The notes under the pieces are model-generated. The model worked only from the letters and a program-made list of their open reading frames with translations, did not search any database and had not been told where the DNA came from. Source: Mactra quadrangularis (lineage: Eukaryota > Mollusca > Bivalvia > Venerida > Mactridae). From it: a stretch of DNA of 64,000 nucleotides. The stretch covers positions 8,190,258 through 8,254,257 of the forward strand of contig CM046307.1 in the NCBI GenBank assembly GCA_025267735.1, given 5' to 3'. This document shows, piece by piece, positions 45,522 to 57,881 of the stretch; positions within the stretch are counted from its first letter, which is position 1, and each line of letters begins with the position of its first letter. Both the position numbers and the translations under genes were made by a program.

Positions 45522-46875
45522 ATGTCTGACGAGTCAAAAGAAGCGATGTCTACACCCGATGTAAATTTAAATATTGTTTCTTTATCGATATAAATCAAAA
45601 TATTTGTTTACCGTGGCTGGATTTGTGTGCTATCCAGTCCCCCCTTCTGGTCAATCACATTTAACAATGGTAGAAGAGTGGGTGGGGAATGTGATTTTAT
45701 TGTTTATCAATTGTCAGTTACTCAATTGCTATAGCACTTTTACAATTTTCTGAACTCTTACTGTTTTAACGAATGAACCTAATTATTTTATCCCTGTGTG
45801 CTCATTTTGCTCAATTTATGGTTGTACTTTGTCCAATCGTGTGCCCAACTTGCAAGTCCAGAATGCCAATATTTTGCCAAGTCAATCACTTTCATTACTA
45901 TTAATGCTTTAAAATACACTAAAATTCTTCTAATAGTAACAAACTATTTAGTTTATAGTTAAAATTATTCAAAAAGTGTGAGTTTTACAGCGTATGAATT
46001 TGACATCAATTCAAATTCTTAGAGTTACGGTACCCAGGGTTTAGTCACAATAGTTCGGTAACCCTTGACACCCTTGCAAAGAAAGGCTAGTGTAGAGTAA
46101 TGGGAGTCTAATAACAAAATTTTGTTTCAACTTTTAAACTTCAGAAGACATTTTATTACTTATTCAAAATAAACAAATGCCTTCATGACTTATCTTACTG
46201 CCTACATGTGCCATTTTGATATTTTTCAAGTTGACCTGCTTGATGATTAAATATGAATTCTAAATGTATCAATTGCAGACAAGTACAGAAAAGGTGAAGG
46301 AAACTAAAGATGAAGTAATGGAAGAAGAAGCAGACAAATCTAATGAGAAAGTTGATGAACCTGAAAATGATGATGGAAGTGATGAAGAGGATACTAAGAC
46401 GAAGAAATCAGATGAAAAGAAAGAAGAGGCAAATGATGATAATGATGATGAAGATGATGATGAGTCAGATGATGAGCCTCAAGGTACTACAGCCCCTGCT
46501 GTTATCCTTTTTATGCACTAGCCCAACTTATAATGTTAAATAGTCATGGTGCAAGTTTTCAGGCATATGCATGAAGTTCAGGTTTTTCACAACAAATTAG
46601 ACAATGTTTTGCAATTAAATTATGAAGAAAAATGGTTTTAAGTTACAGTTTTCAGGTTTTTCAAAATTTTCATCTTGCACCCATGAATAGTAAGGGCAAA
46701 ATTAGCAAGTAGTTTGACTTAATAATTTTCACTCATCATTGGCTTCGGGTTAGTATAGTACTATAGTATTAACTAATATTAAATGGTATGTTCTAATTAA
46801 TGATACCAAACAATGCATGAAAAAATGTTTTTTATAATCAAATAAATTATGTACCTTGTTTGAGCTTAAGATAGA

Positions 46876-46906
<31 letters not shown>

Positions 46907-49900
46907 AATTTTATTTTAAGTCGGCAAGTTTAAATAACAATAAACATAAGCTTAATCAAGCTTTTACAACCGACTGTAACATATTAATATGAGTTAAACA
47001 AAATAAATACAAGTTAAAACAATTTTAAATATGGATGAATAAAAAGACACGATACAATTAATTTAAACTAAAATTGATTGAAGATCACTTACAACAAATG
47101 ATATAGATATAAAATATTAAACGTAATGAATAAATATATAAATACATAGACAATTTAAATGATATATAACAAATAATATAATAAAATATATGATGAAATA
47201 AAATATATGATGAGGCTGCTGATCCTGACCTGTTGCTGGCCTAAAAACTGCCATAAAAAGGTTATCTTAAAATACTGACATTCAATGAAAACACAAAAGT
47301 GTGACAATTAAAAAATGAGCTAAGAAAACTATTATCCCCCCAAATCAGATTTGGAAGAAACTGATCAGCAGCTACATCATATCATATGAAGACATTAATA
47401 GAATTACTATGAAAAACAGTATGACTCAAAAATTTCCAACTGCACACTAACATAGATCAGAAATAACTATACATAAGTTGGAAATAAGACATATTAAAAG
47501 AATACTATCACAGAAAGTATAAGAACATGTAGACAGCACTTAAATACTACATAAAACTATTGAGTATAGATAGATAGGTTAATACATAAATAAATGATTG
47601 CATTATATAAATAAATGTATGGCTCAATTTATGGCAGTTCCTGACTATGGAGCTCCCAAATGGTTACAACATCTACATTTACAATTTTTACCATTCCATG
47701 ATAAAATAAGAGTTTTAAATTGTGAAAAATTTGAACATTTTCTAAAGTGGTCAGGGAGGGAGTTCCATAGTGAGGGAGCGGCATATCTGAAAGAATTTTT
47801 GCCGTATGTTGTTGTACGAATATTAGGTATATGTAAAATGTTAGTGTATCTAAAATTTATTTTAGATTCACGTCTTACAACAAGATCACTTAGAACTGGA
47901 GGTGACATATCATTTATAATCTTAAATGTTTCAATGGCCATTGTTCTCATGCGCCTGATTTGGAGGGATGGGAGGTCTACTTTGCGTAAAAGATCTTCAT
48001 AGGAAAGACTTAAATCAGTGTAAACAAATCGAAGAGCTCTTTCTTGTAATTTTTCCATCTTTTTTACATTTGCTTCTGAACAAAAATGCCATGCCATAGG
48101 ACAGAAATTAAAATTTGATAAAATAAAAGTATGGAAAATAAGAAGTTTGTTTGTTAGACTTAATTGTTTACCAATTCTCTTTAAAATATTAATTTGGGTG
48201 GCAGCTTTTTTACATAAACCCTGAATATGTTTATCAAAATTAAGTTTATGATCAATTTCAATTCCAAGTAGTTTTACTACCCTTTCACAAGTGATTGTGG
48301 CGTCCCCTACTTTAAAAGAAGGATTTTTTGTAAAAGTTTTACCAAGAGCAATAGATTGGAATTTTTCAGGGTTCGCTTGCATTTTGTTTATTTTAAACCA
48401 TTCTAAAAGTATATTACTATCTGATTGTAAAACATCAATAAGTTCATTAAAATTAGAAGAAAAGAATGAAAGGGTATTGTCATCTGCATAATTATACAAA
48501 GTAGACCTATTAATGAAATAAAAAATATCATTGATAAAAATATTAAAAAGCAAGGGTCCCAAGATAGATCCTTGGGGCACACCTTTTGTTATAGAAGCCC
48601 AGGAACTAACCGTTTGACCTATCTTAATTCTTTGTTTTCTATCAGACAAATATGATTTGAGTAAACTTGAAGCAGACTCTGACAAGCCATATGCAGACAA
48701 TTTAGATAGAAGAATGTCATGTGGTAGGCAGTCAAAGGCCTTAGAAAGATCCATAAGAATTGCAGCTACATATTGATTGTTGTCTAGAGCCTGCTTCCAG
48801 TCTTCAAGTAATTTCAGTAGAGTGGTTTGGCAGCCATGTCCCCTCCTAAAAGCACATAAAAACTTATTAAAAATGGTATTAAAATGATGTGTAAGTTGTT
48901 CAGCAATTATCTTTTCAAATATTTTCGAAGTCATTGGTAAAACACTCACTGGTCTATAATTGGATTTACAAAAAGAATCATTTTTCTTAAATAAAGGGGT
49001 AACTTGGGCCAGTTTTAGATTATCTGGGAAGATATTAGTACTTAAAGAAATATTGACAAGGTTTGTAAGTGGTTCAGTCAGAGCTGGTTTGCTGATTTTT
49101 AACAGTTTAGCAGATATGGTATCAACTCCAGTAGATTTCTTAGTATTTAATAGATTAATTGTTTTGGCTACATCAGACATGTCAACAGGTTTAAAATCAA
49201 ATGTTAAAACATGGGGGTTATTTTCTTTAATTTTGTCTAAACTTGGGTGGGATTCTGGGTTAAACACGTAATCTTTTCCAATAGACTCAGCTACATTTGT
49301 AAAATATGAATTAAAAATCTCAGCATTTTCTTTATCATTAGAAATTATTTTGTTATTTTCATTTAGAACAATTTTTGGTAATTCTGTACATGATTTGTTG
49401 GATAAAAATGGCTTAATTGTTTTCCAAAAGTCTGCAGATTTTGCCCCACCTATACATCTTTCTTGAAAATATAGATTTGCTGATTTATGTTTTATGCTAT
49501 TAACTAAATTTCTTTGTTTTCTATATTTTTCCCAGTTTTCAGATGTTCTGTATTTTTGGAATTTATGAAATAACATTTTTTTCAAATATATGGCTTTGCG
49601 TAGTTTTTTATTTATGAAAGGTAACGGTTTATTTCGTTTATATGACTGCTTAATTGGCACATGAGTATTAAAAACATCAGAAATATCAGATTCAAAATTT
49701 TCATACAGAGAATTTACTGAATTATTACTAGAATAAAATTCATTAACAGGCGGGACTTTGATATTGGACAGGTCAGCATTAAGTGCATTAACATCAAGAT
49801 TTTTAAAACTTCTGTAGTTAGTTTTAACCTTTTCTAGTTTCGGTGTCGAGTTGTTGATAACAGTACATATAAAATTATGACAATCACTGATGCCAGTTGG

Positions 49901-52900
49901 AAAATTTTGAGTCTTCATACATAAAGTTTTTGAATTTGTTAAAATTACGTCAATTAAAGAAGGAGTACAGTTTTTCATAAAACATGTTGGTTTATTTATT
50001 AAACAGTGTAAATCAAATATTTCAGTAAAGTCTAAAAGCTTACGACCTTTATCACATAAGAGGTCATAGTTCAAATCACCTATTATCATGTAGTGGTCAA
50101 AGTTGGTTAAAATATAATCCGAAATTGTGGTTAAATTTTTAAAAAAGTCACCATTGTTCATACTGGGTGGCCTATAAATACACGACACAGCCCATTTTGA
50201 ATTGTTCAGTATGATCTCATATGATATGTTTTCCAGATGTCTAGACTCCAGGTCCTTACGGCGACGTGCAGGTATGTCTGCTCTGATGAAGGCAGCTATC
50301 CCTCCTCCCCGGCTGTCTCTGTCTCGTCTTTCCAGCTTATAACCTGGTACATGAAATAAGTCATTTCTAAATGATGAGTCAATTTTTGTTTCCGAAATAA
50401 ACAATAGATCTACTAATTTCAATTCTAAAATCTCATGAATTTCGCTAAATTTATGTCTTAAACTATTAATGTTTAGATGAGCAGTTATAAATTTTCTAGG
50501 ATATTTGTTCCTGAGTTCTTTAAGGTCATTAAAAGCAGATAAAGAATCAATTTCGGCGTCTGAACATTCAGAGGACAATACTGATAAGTTATGATCATCT
50601 TTATAATCTTAAAAGGTTTTTTTTATTTGTAGGGAAATATACTTTTATTACATGTGTGTATGTTAATGTTTTTTTTTATAAAGAAATAATGTTAAATGGA
50701 ATATCTTTTTCTATTTTAGTTGGTTTATTAGAAAAACCTTTAGTGTTGGAAGAAGGATCAAAAAGAGAACGTAAAAAGGTTGAAAGAATGACATTTCAAA
50801 CAGAAGAGAAAACACATGAAGCTTTAGAGATCAAAGAAGGTAAAGGAAGGTCTCTGGGTGATATACCTTACAGTAAGTATAGTGCTATTATCTGCATGGA
50901 ATATTTTCAACTATTAATTATACCCCCGCTTCGAAGAAGAGGGGGGTATACTGTTTTACCCTTGTCCGTCCGTCCGTTCGTCCGTCCGTTACAAAATTTC
51001 CGTCGCAGTTTTCTCAGCAACTATAACATGCAGCAGCCTAATACTTTGCATATTGCTTCATCCCATAGTCCCATGTGGTGTAAAGCGATTTCATGCTCCT
51101 TGCTCATCTACTTCCTGTTTGTCGCATATTTTTAGATTTTTGCGGGGGTATCACTAGTGAGCATTAGCTCACAGATTTACTTGTTTTTCATGATTGATAA
51201 AAGATATGTGTAGAAACCGATTTGGATGGGTATTGTCAAGCTGAAAAAAGTTATGTTTGCGCTTGGTTTATCTATGAGGAACATATTTTATGAACCCTTC
51301 CATGAAAATTTTATATTCAATATTGATTTCCGTAGATGGAGAAAATTTCAGCTTTTTATGGAAGTACTGGTAAAGAATAAGGTTCTTGAAAACATGTTAC
51401 TTTAATTAGCTGCCTTGCACAACTGACTTCTTTGACAGGAAGATTGTGTAGCTACAATGTTTTGCTGGGCCAAAAAAAATCTGTTATCTGAAGTCATATT
51501 TACATAAGATGAGTTTATAATGTAGTCTTTCTTTATCAATAGATCAATTATTAATTTGCAAATATAGGTTCATTCACTTTAATGGATGTAAGTTTTGTGC
51601 CATTAGTATTTTCATGGATTTTTTTTTATTTTTTACTCACAGTTGAACATATGCTTTCCAAGACTAAAGCTGAAGATGTTAAACCATTACACAGACTTTT
51701 GTATCGTAGAGCAGGATCAGTAAGTTATCTTATATTCTTGCTATAAATATTTTTTTTTTATTTTAAAGCAGAATAGTAGGGGCAGCTTCACATTTTTTCT
51801 CTCCCTTGTCCTTTTTTGCTCTTCCCTATGCAAAAATAGGGACTTTGTAACATTAAACACCAATCCTCTAATGCCCCCTGCTCCCTTTTACTGTCTCTCT
51901 ATCTTTTTCTGTGTTCTAGAATAATCACTAGCACTTATTTTGCACTAGACTGGTGAGTGGTCAAAAAAATTCTATGTTTGAAAATGGCTATTAATTTTGG
52001 TGTGATTTTCCCCTCGTCATCAAACAGAAAACAGAAGTTCGCTAAACTCAGATTAAACTAGCTGATTTAACTGGAAGGGTGTGCTGCCTTCAAAAATGGT
52101 TTCTATCGATAAAGCAGAAAATAAATATACATTTTTAAGTTACTAAATAAAAGTGAAGGGTGAAAGTTTTCTTGACTGGTCCTTAAGTTCAGGACTTTAA
52201 GCACCTAGATTCAATTTTATTAAATTAAGCAATTTCATGACTTCAAAATTTTGAAATAAAAACAATTATCATATGAAAATTATTGACAGTGACCTAGGGA
52301 ACATAATGTCTTATGTATTTATCTTGTTCTATTTCTAGAATCATGACGTAAAGAAGAACATAAGACAATTCTCAGGTTTTCCATTTTCTAAAGATGATGC
52401 AGAATATGAAAAGAGAGTTAATTTATTGAAAGGAAAGTAAGTTGTTTATTTATTATATAAAACACTTGTTTTTATTACTGTATGATAAATTCAGAAAATG
52501 ATATAAAAGCCATTTTAATGGAGTTCAGATGAGATGAGATGTAATCCACCCTCAAAGACTATAGACCTGAGTGGTTAATTATTTCACACCCTGATGTCAA
52601 TATATCATATTCTTTGGCTAAATTGCTAATTGCCATGGGTGGTATATTTTCATTCAATCTCTGAAGTTGTTAGCTTGAAAGTGATTTAAATCCAAAAGTT
52701 TAGGCTTGGTGTTAATGTGAATGAACAAGTATTTCATATGTAATGATATTACAACGTTTTAGTCAAATAATAGATCAGTTCAATCCACTTGATATTACTG
52801 TACCACAATAAAAAGAATAAGACAAAACATTCTGGTTGTTAAATACAAACTTTTCCTCCCTTTATATTAGTTCAATAAAATTTGATCTCTACATGACTAA

Positions 52901-55900
52901 ATGTTTCTTAGTTTATGGTCTGTTGATTTGAAGATAAAGTCACATGCATTAAATCAGAGGGGAGTATACCTTGGGGAATATATTTGTCGAGTTAAGCTGT
53001 TATTCTATGAAATGTAACATTTTCATTTTGATTAAATAGTCCTTGCCTTACACCCACTTGCTCTAAGCGTGGGACTAGTGAAAAGTGATTTGAACAAGTG
53101 AAAAGTGATTTGAACAAGTGAAAATTACTGATTACTTATAGTCAGTAGGGCTGTCACTATACGCCAGAAGCGTATCGCGATATACTGCAATAAGCTGGCA
53201 TCGAATCACGATATGAATCATATATTGCGGCTTTTCGATTTATTGTGCGTCTGCTGTATTAAACAGAAACATTGTAAATATTACATGCAGCTACTAATAG
53301 AATCTAGCCTCTTTAAGTATGTACAGTCATTCAGGACTGTGACTTCGCTAAGAGAAGAATTTTTCAAGGATAGAAAAAATATCGCCAAATACTGGTATGT
53401 TAAAATCGTACCAGGGTACGTATTGCCGCAGCTGCATATTGCAATATACCGGTATATCGTGACAGCCCTAATAGTCAGGTTAGTTGAATATATTTTTGCC
53501 CTTTACAATATAACATAATGAATCAGGCTAGTGCTTGAGAAAATTTGAGGCAATGATTGAACGTACCAAGATGAACATGACTTATAAATATATATATTAC
53601 TTATAAATTCTATTTTAGATCATTCACACTACCTATGATAAAGACAGTGTTAGATATATTAGATATACCTAAATCTGGTGTTAAAGATGACCTTATTACA
53701 AGGTTAATGGAATGGTTGGAGAAACCTGAAGATTCAGGTAGAAAAATACCACAGGGAAAACGTAAACGTGAGTTACATTGTTTTTTACCCATCAGTGTTT
53801 AATTTCACATTTGGAGGAAAGCTGTCTATGGACTTTTTCAAGGGGAATCAGTAAAAATAATAAATAAGGGAGTATCACCTTTTTATGTTTTCAATACTTA
53901 GGATAAATTCCACCAACAGCATGATATTTCCAGGGGGTTCTCTCAATGGATTTTCTATGGTGTCAAAATACCAAACATTGGATTTAACCGTTCAATATGC
54001 TGAAGATGCAAAATTTTACTGCTGCAAATTTTGGCTCCAAACTGAACAGAAAAACAACACTACATATTTTTGCATGAGCTGTTCTACATTTAGCATGACA
54101 ATGTTTGTGCTTTAATTCATAATTAAGCATGAGCGCTGGTCAGTAATATACATGACAGTAATAAATCACCATCCCTACTCAAAATATATAAAATTGATTT
54201 GAGGTAATAGATTTTTGTATCAAATATTATTCAGGAAAATCAAAAGGAAGTTCAGGTAAAAAAGGAGGAGCCAAAAAGGAAAAGAAGAAAGAGACAAAAA
54301 AGAAGAAAGAAACTAAATCTAAAGCTGAAGCCTCTGATGATGACGATGATGATGATATGGATGATGATGATGCTGATGACAAGGTTGAGAATGATGATGA
54401 TAAAGATTCTGATAATAATGATGATGATGCTGGGAAAGAATCAGATAAAGACAGCGACATTTCTGACGATGATGAAGATGTAAGTGAAGATAGTATTTGA
54501 TCTTGTGTGCGAAACTATCAGTGTCCTAGGGCTCTGATGATCCCTCAAATTAGAGAGGAATCTCAGTGATTCTAGGCTTGGGATTAAGTCAGGATCCCTA
54601 AAAATTGCCTTGTGCTTATGTGAATTTTAGTTTCCATTAATTGCTTATCACAATTTGTGACTGCAAATCTGTATTTAACATTTATTTTGTTGAAGGAATA
54701 CCTAAAGTTAAGAAGAAGTCTATTAATAACAGAGTAGAGATTTCTTTGGGATCCCTGATAAAAACAATAAGTGTCAAACCCTAATTGTGTTATTAGATGT
54801 CAATTTTGTCTGACCAGAAATCATTGCTTTTCAATCTTTTTATGTTTAAAGAATGGGTTAGGGTTTTCTTATAATCTAAAGTGATACCTGAAAAATCTTA
54901 ACACTGTGAAAACTAGAAAAGACAGAATTTCTTACAATTTCCTTAGTCCCATGTATGACATATTAATGCAAAAACCTCTTCCAAAATTCTTAAAATGGAA
55001 ACTTTGTTTTTTCTATCCAAACATGATCTTCTTGTTACACTGTGCTGATTAAGCTTAAGTTGAGTTTAATATTAACCATAATAAATCAAGGTGATAACTC
55101 CTTATATGCCACTTTAATATAGATACCATATATTGATTAATAAAAATTTAATTGATTTTCAGGAACCACCTAAAAAGAAGGCAAAGAAAGCAACCCCTAA
55201 GCCTAAAGAGAAAAAGAAGCCCAAACAGAAAGCCACGCCAAAAGCAAAGCCATCCAAAACTCCTACAAAGAAAAAACCAACTCCTAAAAAGAAAGCAAAG
55301 GGTAAGAAAATATTAATATCTTGATGCTTTAACTTAATACTTGAAGAATTCCTGGATAATGTTTTGCATGCAAATTTTAGCTCTTGGAAACCAATGATCT
55401 CTTTGAATTTTGATCTGGCTTTAAAATCAGTATTGCTTTCTTTACTCAAGCACCCCAGAATAGTTAATTGTGTTGTTAAGTGACAGCTTTTGTTGATGAT
55501 TAATTTAAGATAGAATACCCCTAATGCAGGTTTCATTAATATAATTGAAATCTGTGATAAATGATTACAATTACAAAACATTTAAAATATTTTCATTTCA
55601 TCATGTTGATCATTTTTCATGGATTGGAATTATGAAACAACATTCTGTGGAAATTTTTAATGAAGATTAATTATGAAAGTGAGTTATCTCCCTTTCATAT
55701 GAAAAAAGTGTAATATTTAATTTGTCTACGACTTTCTGTGGTCATAGAACATGATTTGTATAAAGGCAACTCTGCATTAAGTGGTAGTTATGTTTACACC
55801 AATATATTAATATTGATGTCTGTTTTCAAGATGATGTATATTTTGTTTATAATTTCAGTTACTAATGATGAAGTATCAGATATAAGTTCTGATTCTGATG

Positions 55901-57881
55901 ATGAACCTTTAGTTAAAAAAGAGAAAACAAAATCAGCCCCTACAGTAAGTTACTTAAGTCTTTACCTTAAACTTTATCCAGCATTAGTCAGATTTATAAT
56001 GTTATTTAGTAAAGAACTAACTTGTCAATAAGCCCAATTATATGAAATAAGGAGTTCCTACTATTTCTTACCAATTTTCACTTGCTTCAGGTTAAGGTCT
56101 TGTGAGCTTAAGCGATGACTGTTGCATACAGTTTACATGTAATTGTCTACATCAGAGAAGATTTTATTCAGACCTATCTGTGGTCCAGTGGTGTTTTCAC
56201 TGGAAGTTCCTTGTCCACTTTCAAACGATAAAACGAGAATGAAAACTTCTGCTCATATATTTATTAACTTGATTACCTCCCTTGATTATCTCCGTAAACT
56301 AAAATATTTAAATTTGACAATATGAGATGGTGCATCCTTCCACAAAAATGGACAATGATTATTATGTTCCTCAATATGCTAGGAAAGTAGGGGCTACATG
56401 AGGAATGGTGATTACAAGTGAAGAAATGTTCAGAAAAAAGCACTGATTATTTAGCTGGTAGTCATATATTGCTAAGTTTATATTGTAGTATTTGTTGCAT
56501 ACTGATTTATTATTGTATTAAATGTTTTTTTTTTTAGAATGATGAATTGAAAGATGTCATAAAAAAGATGCTTGATAATGCTAACTTAGAACAAGTCACA
56601 ATGAAAACAGTTTTAAAAGATGTAAGTTTTATTATACTTTTTGTATTCACGCTACAGTGGCTTTATCACTATCATGGTACCATTGAGGCATGTGCAACTT
56701 AAGTCCAGCAACCTGATTTCCAAATTACACATTGTGGCAGGTCCAATGATTTTCATTAAATTCGAAAATATTTTTGATATTACACTGTATGGGAGTATTT
56801 GTTTGTTGTGGTTTTTTCGTTTGTAAGAATGAGTATATGTTGACCACTGTATGTAACTAAAATATTTTGATATGAAAAAAATCTGTATTCTGTAAAGAAG
56901 GGTTCACATGACATGATTGATCAAGTGAATTGCACTTGTCTTCTTGGTTTGGTGTGCTGTAACTTTGTTTTATGAAGGCTTGAAAGAAAGAAATAATCTG
57001 ATATTTTGCTCTATAGTGTGACTATATAGTACCCAAAATTTTCAACAATTTACCTGGACATGTATTGTACATCATACAAAAACACAAAATCTTATTAACT
57101 AGTTTTATGTTTTACTATATATTTTTGTAGGTGTTTGCAAAATATCCTGATTTTGATCTGACAGATAGAAAAGATTTCATCAAAAATACTGTAAAACAGG
57201 TAGGTCTAGATATGATCAGAAATTATTAGACATGTCTTTTCTTCAGAAATGTTGTGATATTAAAAAGCCAGGTTTTATCCTTGTCTTCAATTAAGATTAA
57301 GAGAGTTGCTTCCCTTTCCTGTTTTTTGTTAAAACTATAGATAATTTGTGAGCAAGAATGATTGCCGAACACATTTTCCCCTGATCGAAATTGTCCTTAT
57401 TGAATCCCAGTATTTCAGAATTATTTTTTTTAAAAAACGACAATTTTTTTTTATTGAGGACTCTAAAACCTACATTGGCACTTAACAAAATTCCAGTATG
57501 ACATGGCCTTATTTCTATTGTGGTCCCAGTCATTGATGGCATGACACTGACATGGATGCATGTACTTGCTATGTAATTAAGAATGTGATATCTTTTTTTA
57601 TACCCCCGCTTCGAAGAAGAGGGGGGTATACTGTTTTACCCTTGTCCGTGCATGTGCGTCCGTCCGTCCGTCCGTTACAAAATTTCCGTCGCAGTTTTCT
57701 CAGCAACTATAACATGCAGCAGTCTAATACTTTGTATATTGCTTCATCCCATAGTCCCATGTGGTGTAAAGTGATTTCATGCTCCTTGCTCATCTACTTC
57801 CTGTTTTTTAGATTTTTGCGGGGGTATCACTAGTGAGCATTATCTCACAGATTTACTTGTTTATTTCAGATTATCTCATGA
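45522..57881 (+). CDS. DEK: DEK chromatin-associated protein, twelve exons
   Basis: Exons 45522-45560, 46279-46483, 50720-50872, 51643-51719, 52339-52436, 53619-53767, 54235-54479, 55163-55301, 55859-55944, 56538-56621, 57131-57199 and 57870-57881 give 451 residues plus TGA. All junctions are GT/AG and in phase. DEK binds DNA, introduces positive supercoils and acts in chromatin and mRNA processing. The order matches human DEK: acidic N terminus; KRERKKVERMTFQ; NIRQFSGFPF and the SAP region (SFTLPMIKTVLDILDIP, GVKDDLITRLMEWLEKP); Lys- and Asp-rich linkers; SSDSDDEPLVKK; and the C-terminal DEK_C domain (LEQVTMKTVLKDVFAKYPDF, DLTDRKDFI) ending KQIIS. It is longer than human DEK (375) because of the acidic/basic linkers. 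The acidic frames come from GAT-rich exons but are true coding sequence. Introns hold a LINE, a hAT MITE and two copies of a 265-bp repeat. Confidence 0.97.
46869..50605 (-). mobile_element. LINE type B, copy with uninterrupted ORF, in DEK intron 2
   Basis: Minus-strand element in antisense to DEK. The 3' end carries (GATAA)n at 46869-46907 (i.e. (TTATC)n in element sense) and about 740 bp of 3' UTR. The 5' border lies just above 50578. The whole body is shared with the decayed copy at 17166-19425. An ORF1 is not seen, so the copy is either 5'-truncated before the ORF start or of a family that has only this ORF. Confidence 0.93.
47645..50578 (-). CDS. LINE ORF: endonuclease / reverse transcriptase, 977 residues, no stops
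   Basis: N-terminal apurinic-type endonuclease (AHLNINSLRHKF, ISETKID, MIIGDLNYDL, SLIDVILTN, GISDCHNF) is followed by a reverse transcriptase (PVSVLPMTSKIFEKIIAEQL, AFRRGHGCQTTLL, MDLSKAFDCLPHDILLSKL, KGVPQGSILGPLLFN, catalytic YADD in LYNYADDNTLSFF). A C-terminal region ends in KCRCCNHLGAP. It would nick target DNA and copy its RNA there. Domain order and motifs fit the Jockey/CR1/L2 group; clade not fixed. All visible catalytic motifs are present, so the copy may still be competent or has recently inserted. Confidence 0.95.
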   Translation of the reverse strand: MSSECSDAEIDSLSAFNDLKELRNKYPRKFITAHLNINSLRHKFSEIHEILELKLVDLLFISETKIDSSFRNDLFHVPGYKLERRDRDSRGGGIAAFIRADIPARRRKDLESRHLENISYEIILNNSKWAVSCIYRPPSMNNGDFFKNLTTISDYILTNFDHYMIIGDLNYDLLCDKGRKLLDFTEIFDLHCLINKPTCFMKNCTPSLIDVILTNSKTLCMKTQNFPTGISDCHNFICTVINNSTPKLEKVKTNYRSFKNLDVNALNADLSNIKVPPVNEFYSSNNSVNSLYENFESDISDVFNTHVPIKQSYKRNKPLPFINKKLRKAIYLKKMLFHKFQKYRTSENWEKYRKQRNLVNSIKHKSANLYFQERCIGGAKSADFWKTIKPFLSNKSCTELPKIVLNENNKIISNDKENAEIFNSYFTNVAESIGKDYVFNPESHPSLDKIKENNPHVLTFDFKPVDMSDVAKTINLLNTKKSTGVDTISAKLLKISKPALTEPLTNLVNISLSTNIFPDNLKLAQVTPLFKKNDSFCKSNYRPVSVLPMTSKIFEKIIAEQLTHHFNTIFNKFLCAFRRGHGCQTTLLKLLEDWKQALDNNQYVAAILMDLSKAFDCLPHDILLSKLSAYGLSESASSLLKSYLSDRKQRIKIGQTVSSWASITKGVPQGSILGPLLFNIFINDIFYFINRSTLYNYADDNTLSFFSSNFNELIDVLQSDSNILLEWFKINKMQANPEKFQSIALGKTFTKNPSFKVGDATITCERVVKLLGIEIDHKLNFDKHIQGLCKKAATQINILKRIGKQLSLTNKLLIFHTFILSNFNFCPMAWHFCSEANVKKMEKLQERALRFVYTDLSLSYEDLLRKVDLPSLQIRRMRTMAIETFKIINDMSPPVLSDLVVRRESKINFRYTNILHIPNIRTTTYGKNSFRYAAPSLWNSLPDHFRKCSNFSQFKTLILSWNGKNCKCRCCNHLGAP
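50921..51186 (+). repeat. 265-bp interspersed element, copy 1 (DEK intron 3)
   Basis: Starts TACCCCCGCTTCGAAGAAGA then GGGGGGTATA (a hairpin), contains a GTCC(G)-repeat tract, GCAGTTTTCTCAGCAACTAT and TGCGGGGGTATCACTAGT, and ends with the hairpin GTGAGC-ATTA-GCTCAC plus AGATTTACTTGTTT. Nearly identical to 57601-57862. It has no transposase ORF and looks non-autonomous. Confidence 0.9.
53146..53470. mobile_element. hAT-type MITE, copy 2 (DEK intron)
   Basis: Starts TAGGGCTGTCACTATACG and ends GTATATCGTGACAGCCCTA. A perfect 8-bp duplication ATAGTCAG lies at 53138-53145 and 53471-53478. 325 bp, related to the copy at 39246 but with an internal deletion of about 90 bp. Confidence 0.95.
57601..57862 (+). 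repeat. 265-bp interspersed element, copy 2 (abuts last DEK coding exon)
   Basis: Same element as 50921-51186 with a few substitutions and a 7-10-bp deletion. It ends seven bases before the last DEK coding exon (57870), so the branch point and most of the pyrimidine-rich stretch of that acceptor appear to come from the element. Confidence 0.9.

Noticed and set aside
48291..49271. Plus-strand frames opposite the LINE ORF
   Set aside because: Shadows of the RT reading frame on the minus strand.
50921..51135. Frame running from DEK exon 3 into SNYNMQQPNTLHIASS-type peptide, also at 57.6-57.8 kb
   Set aside because: The same peptide comes from both copies of the 265-bp repeat; it is read-through of a donor into intronic repeat, not a protein domain.
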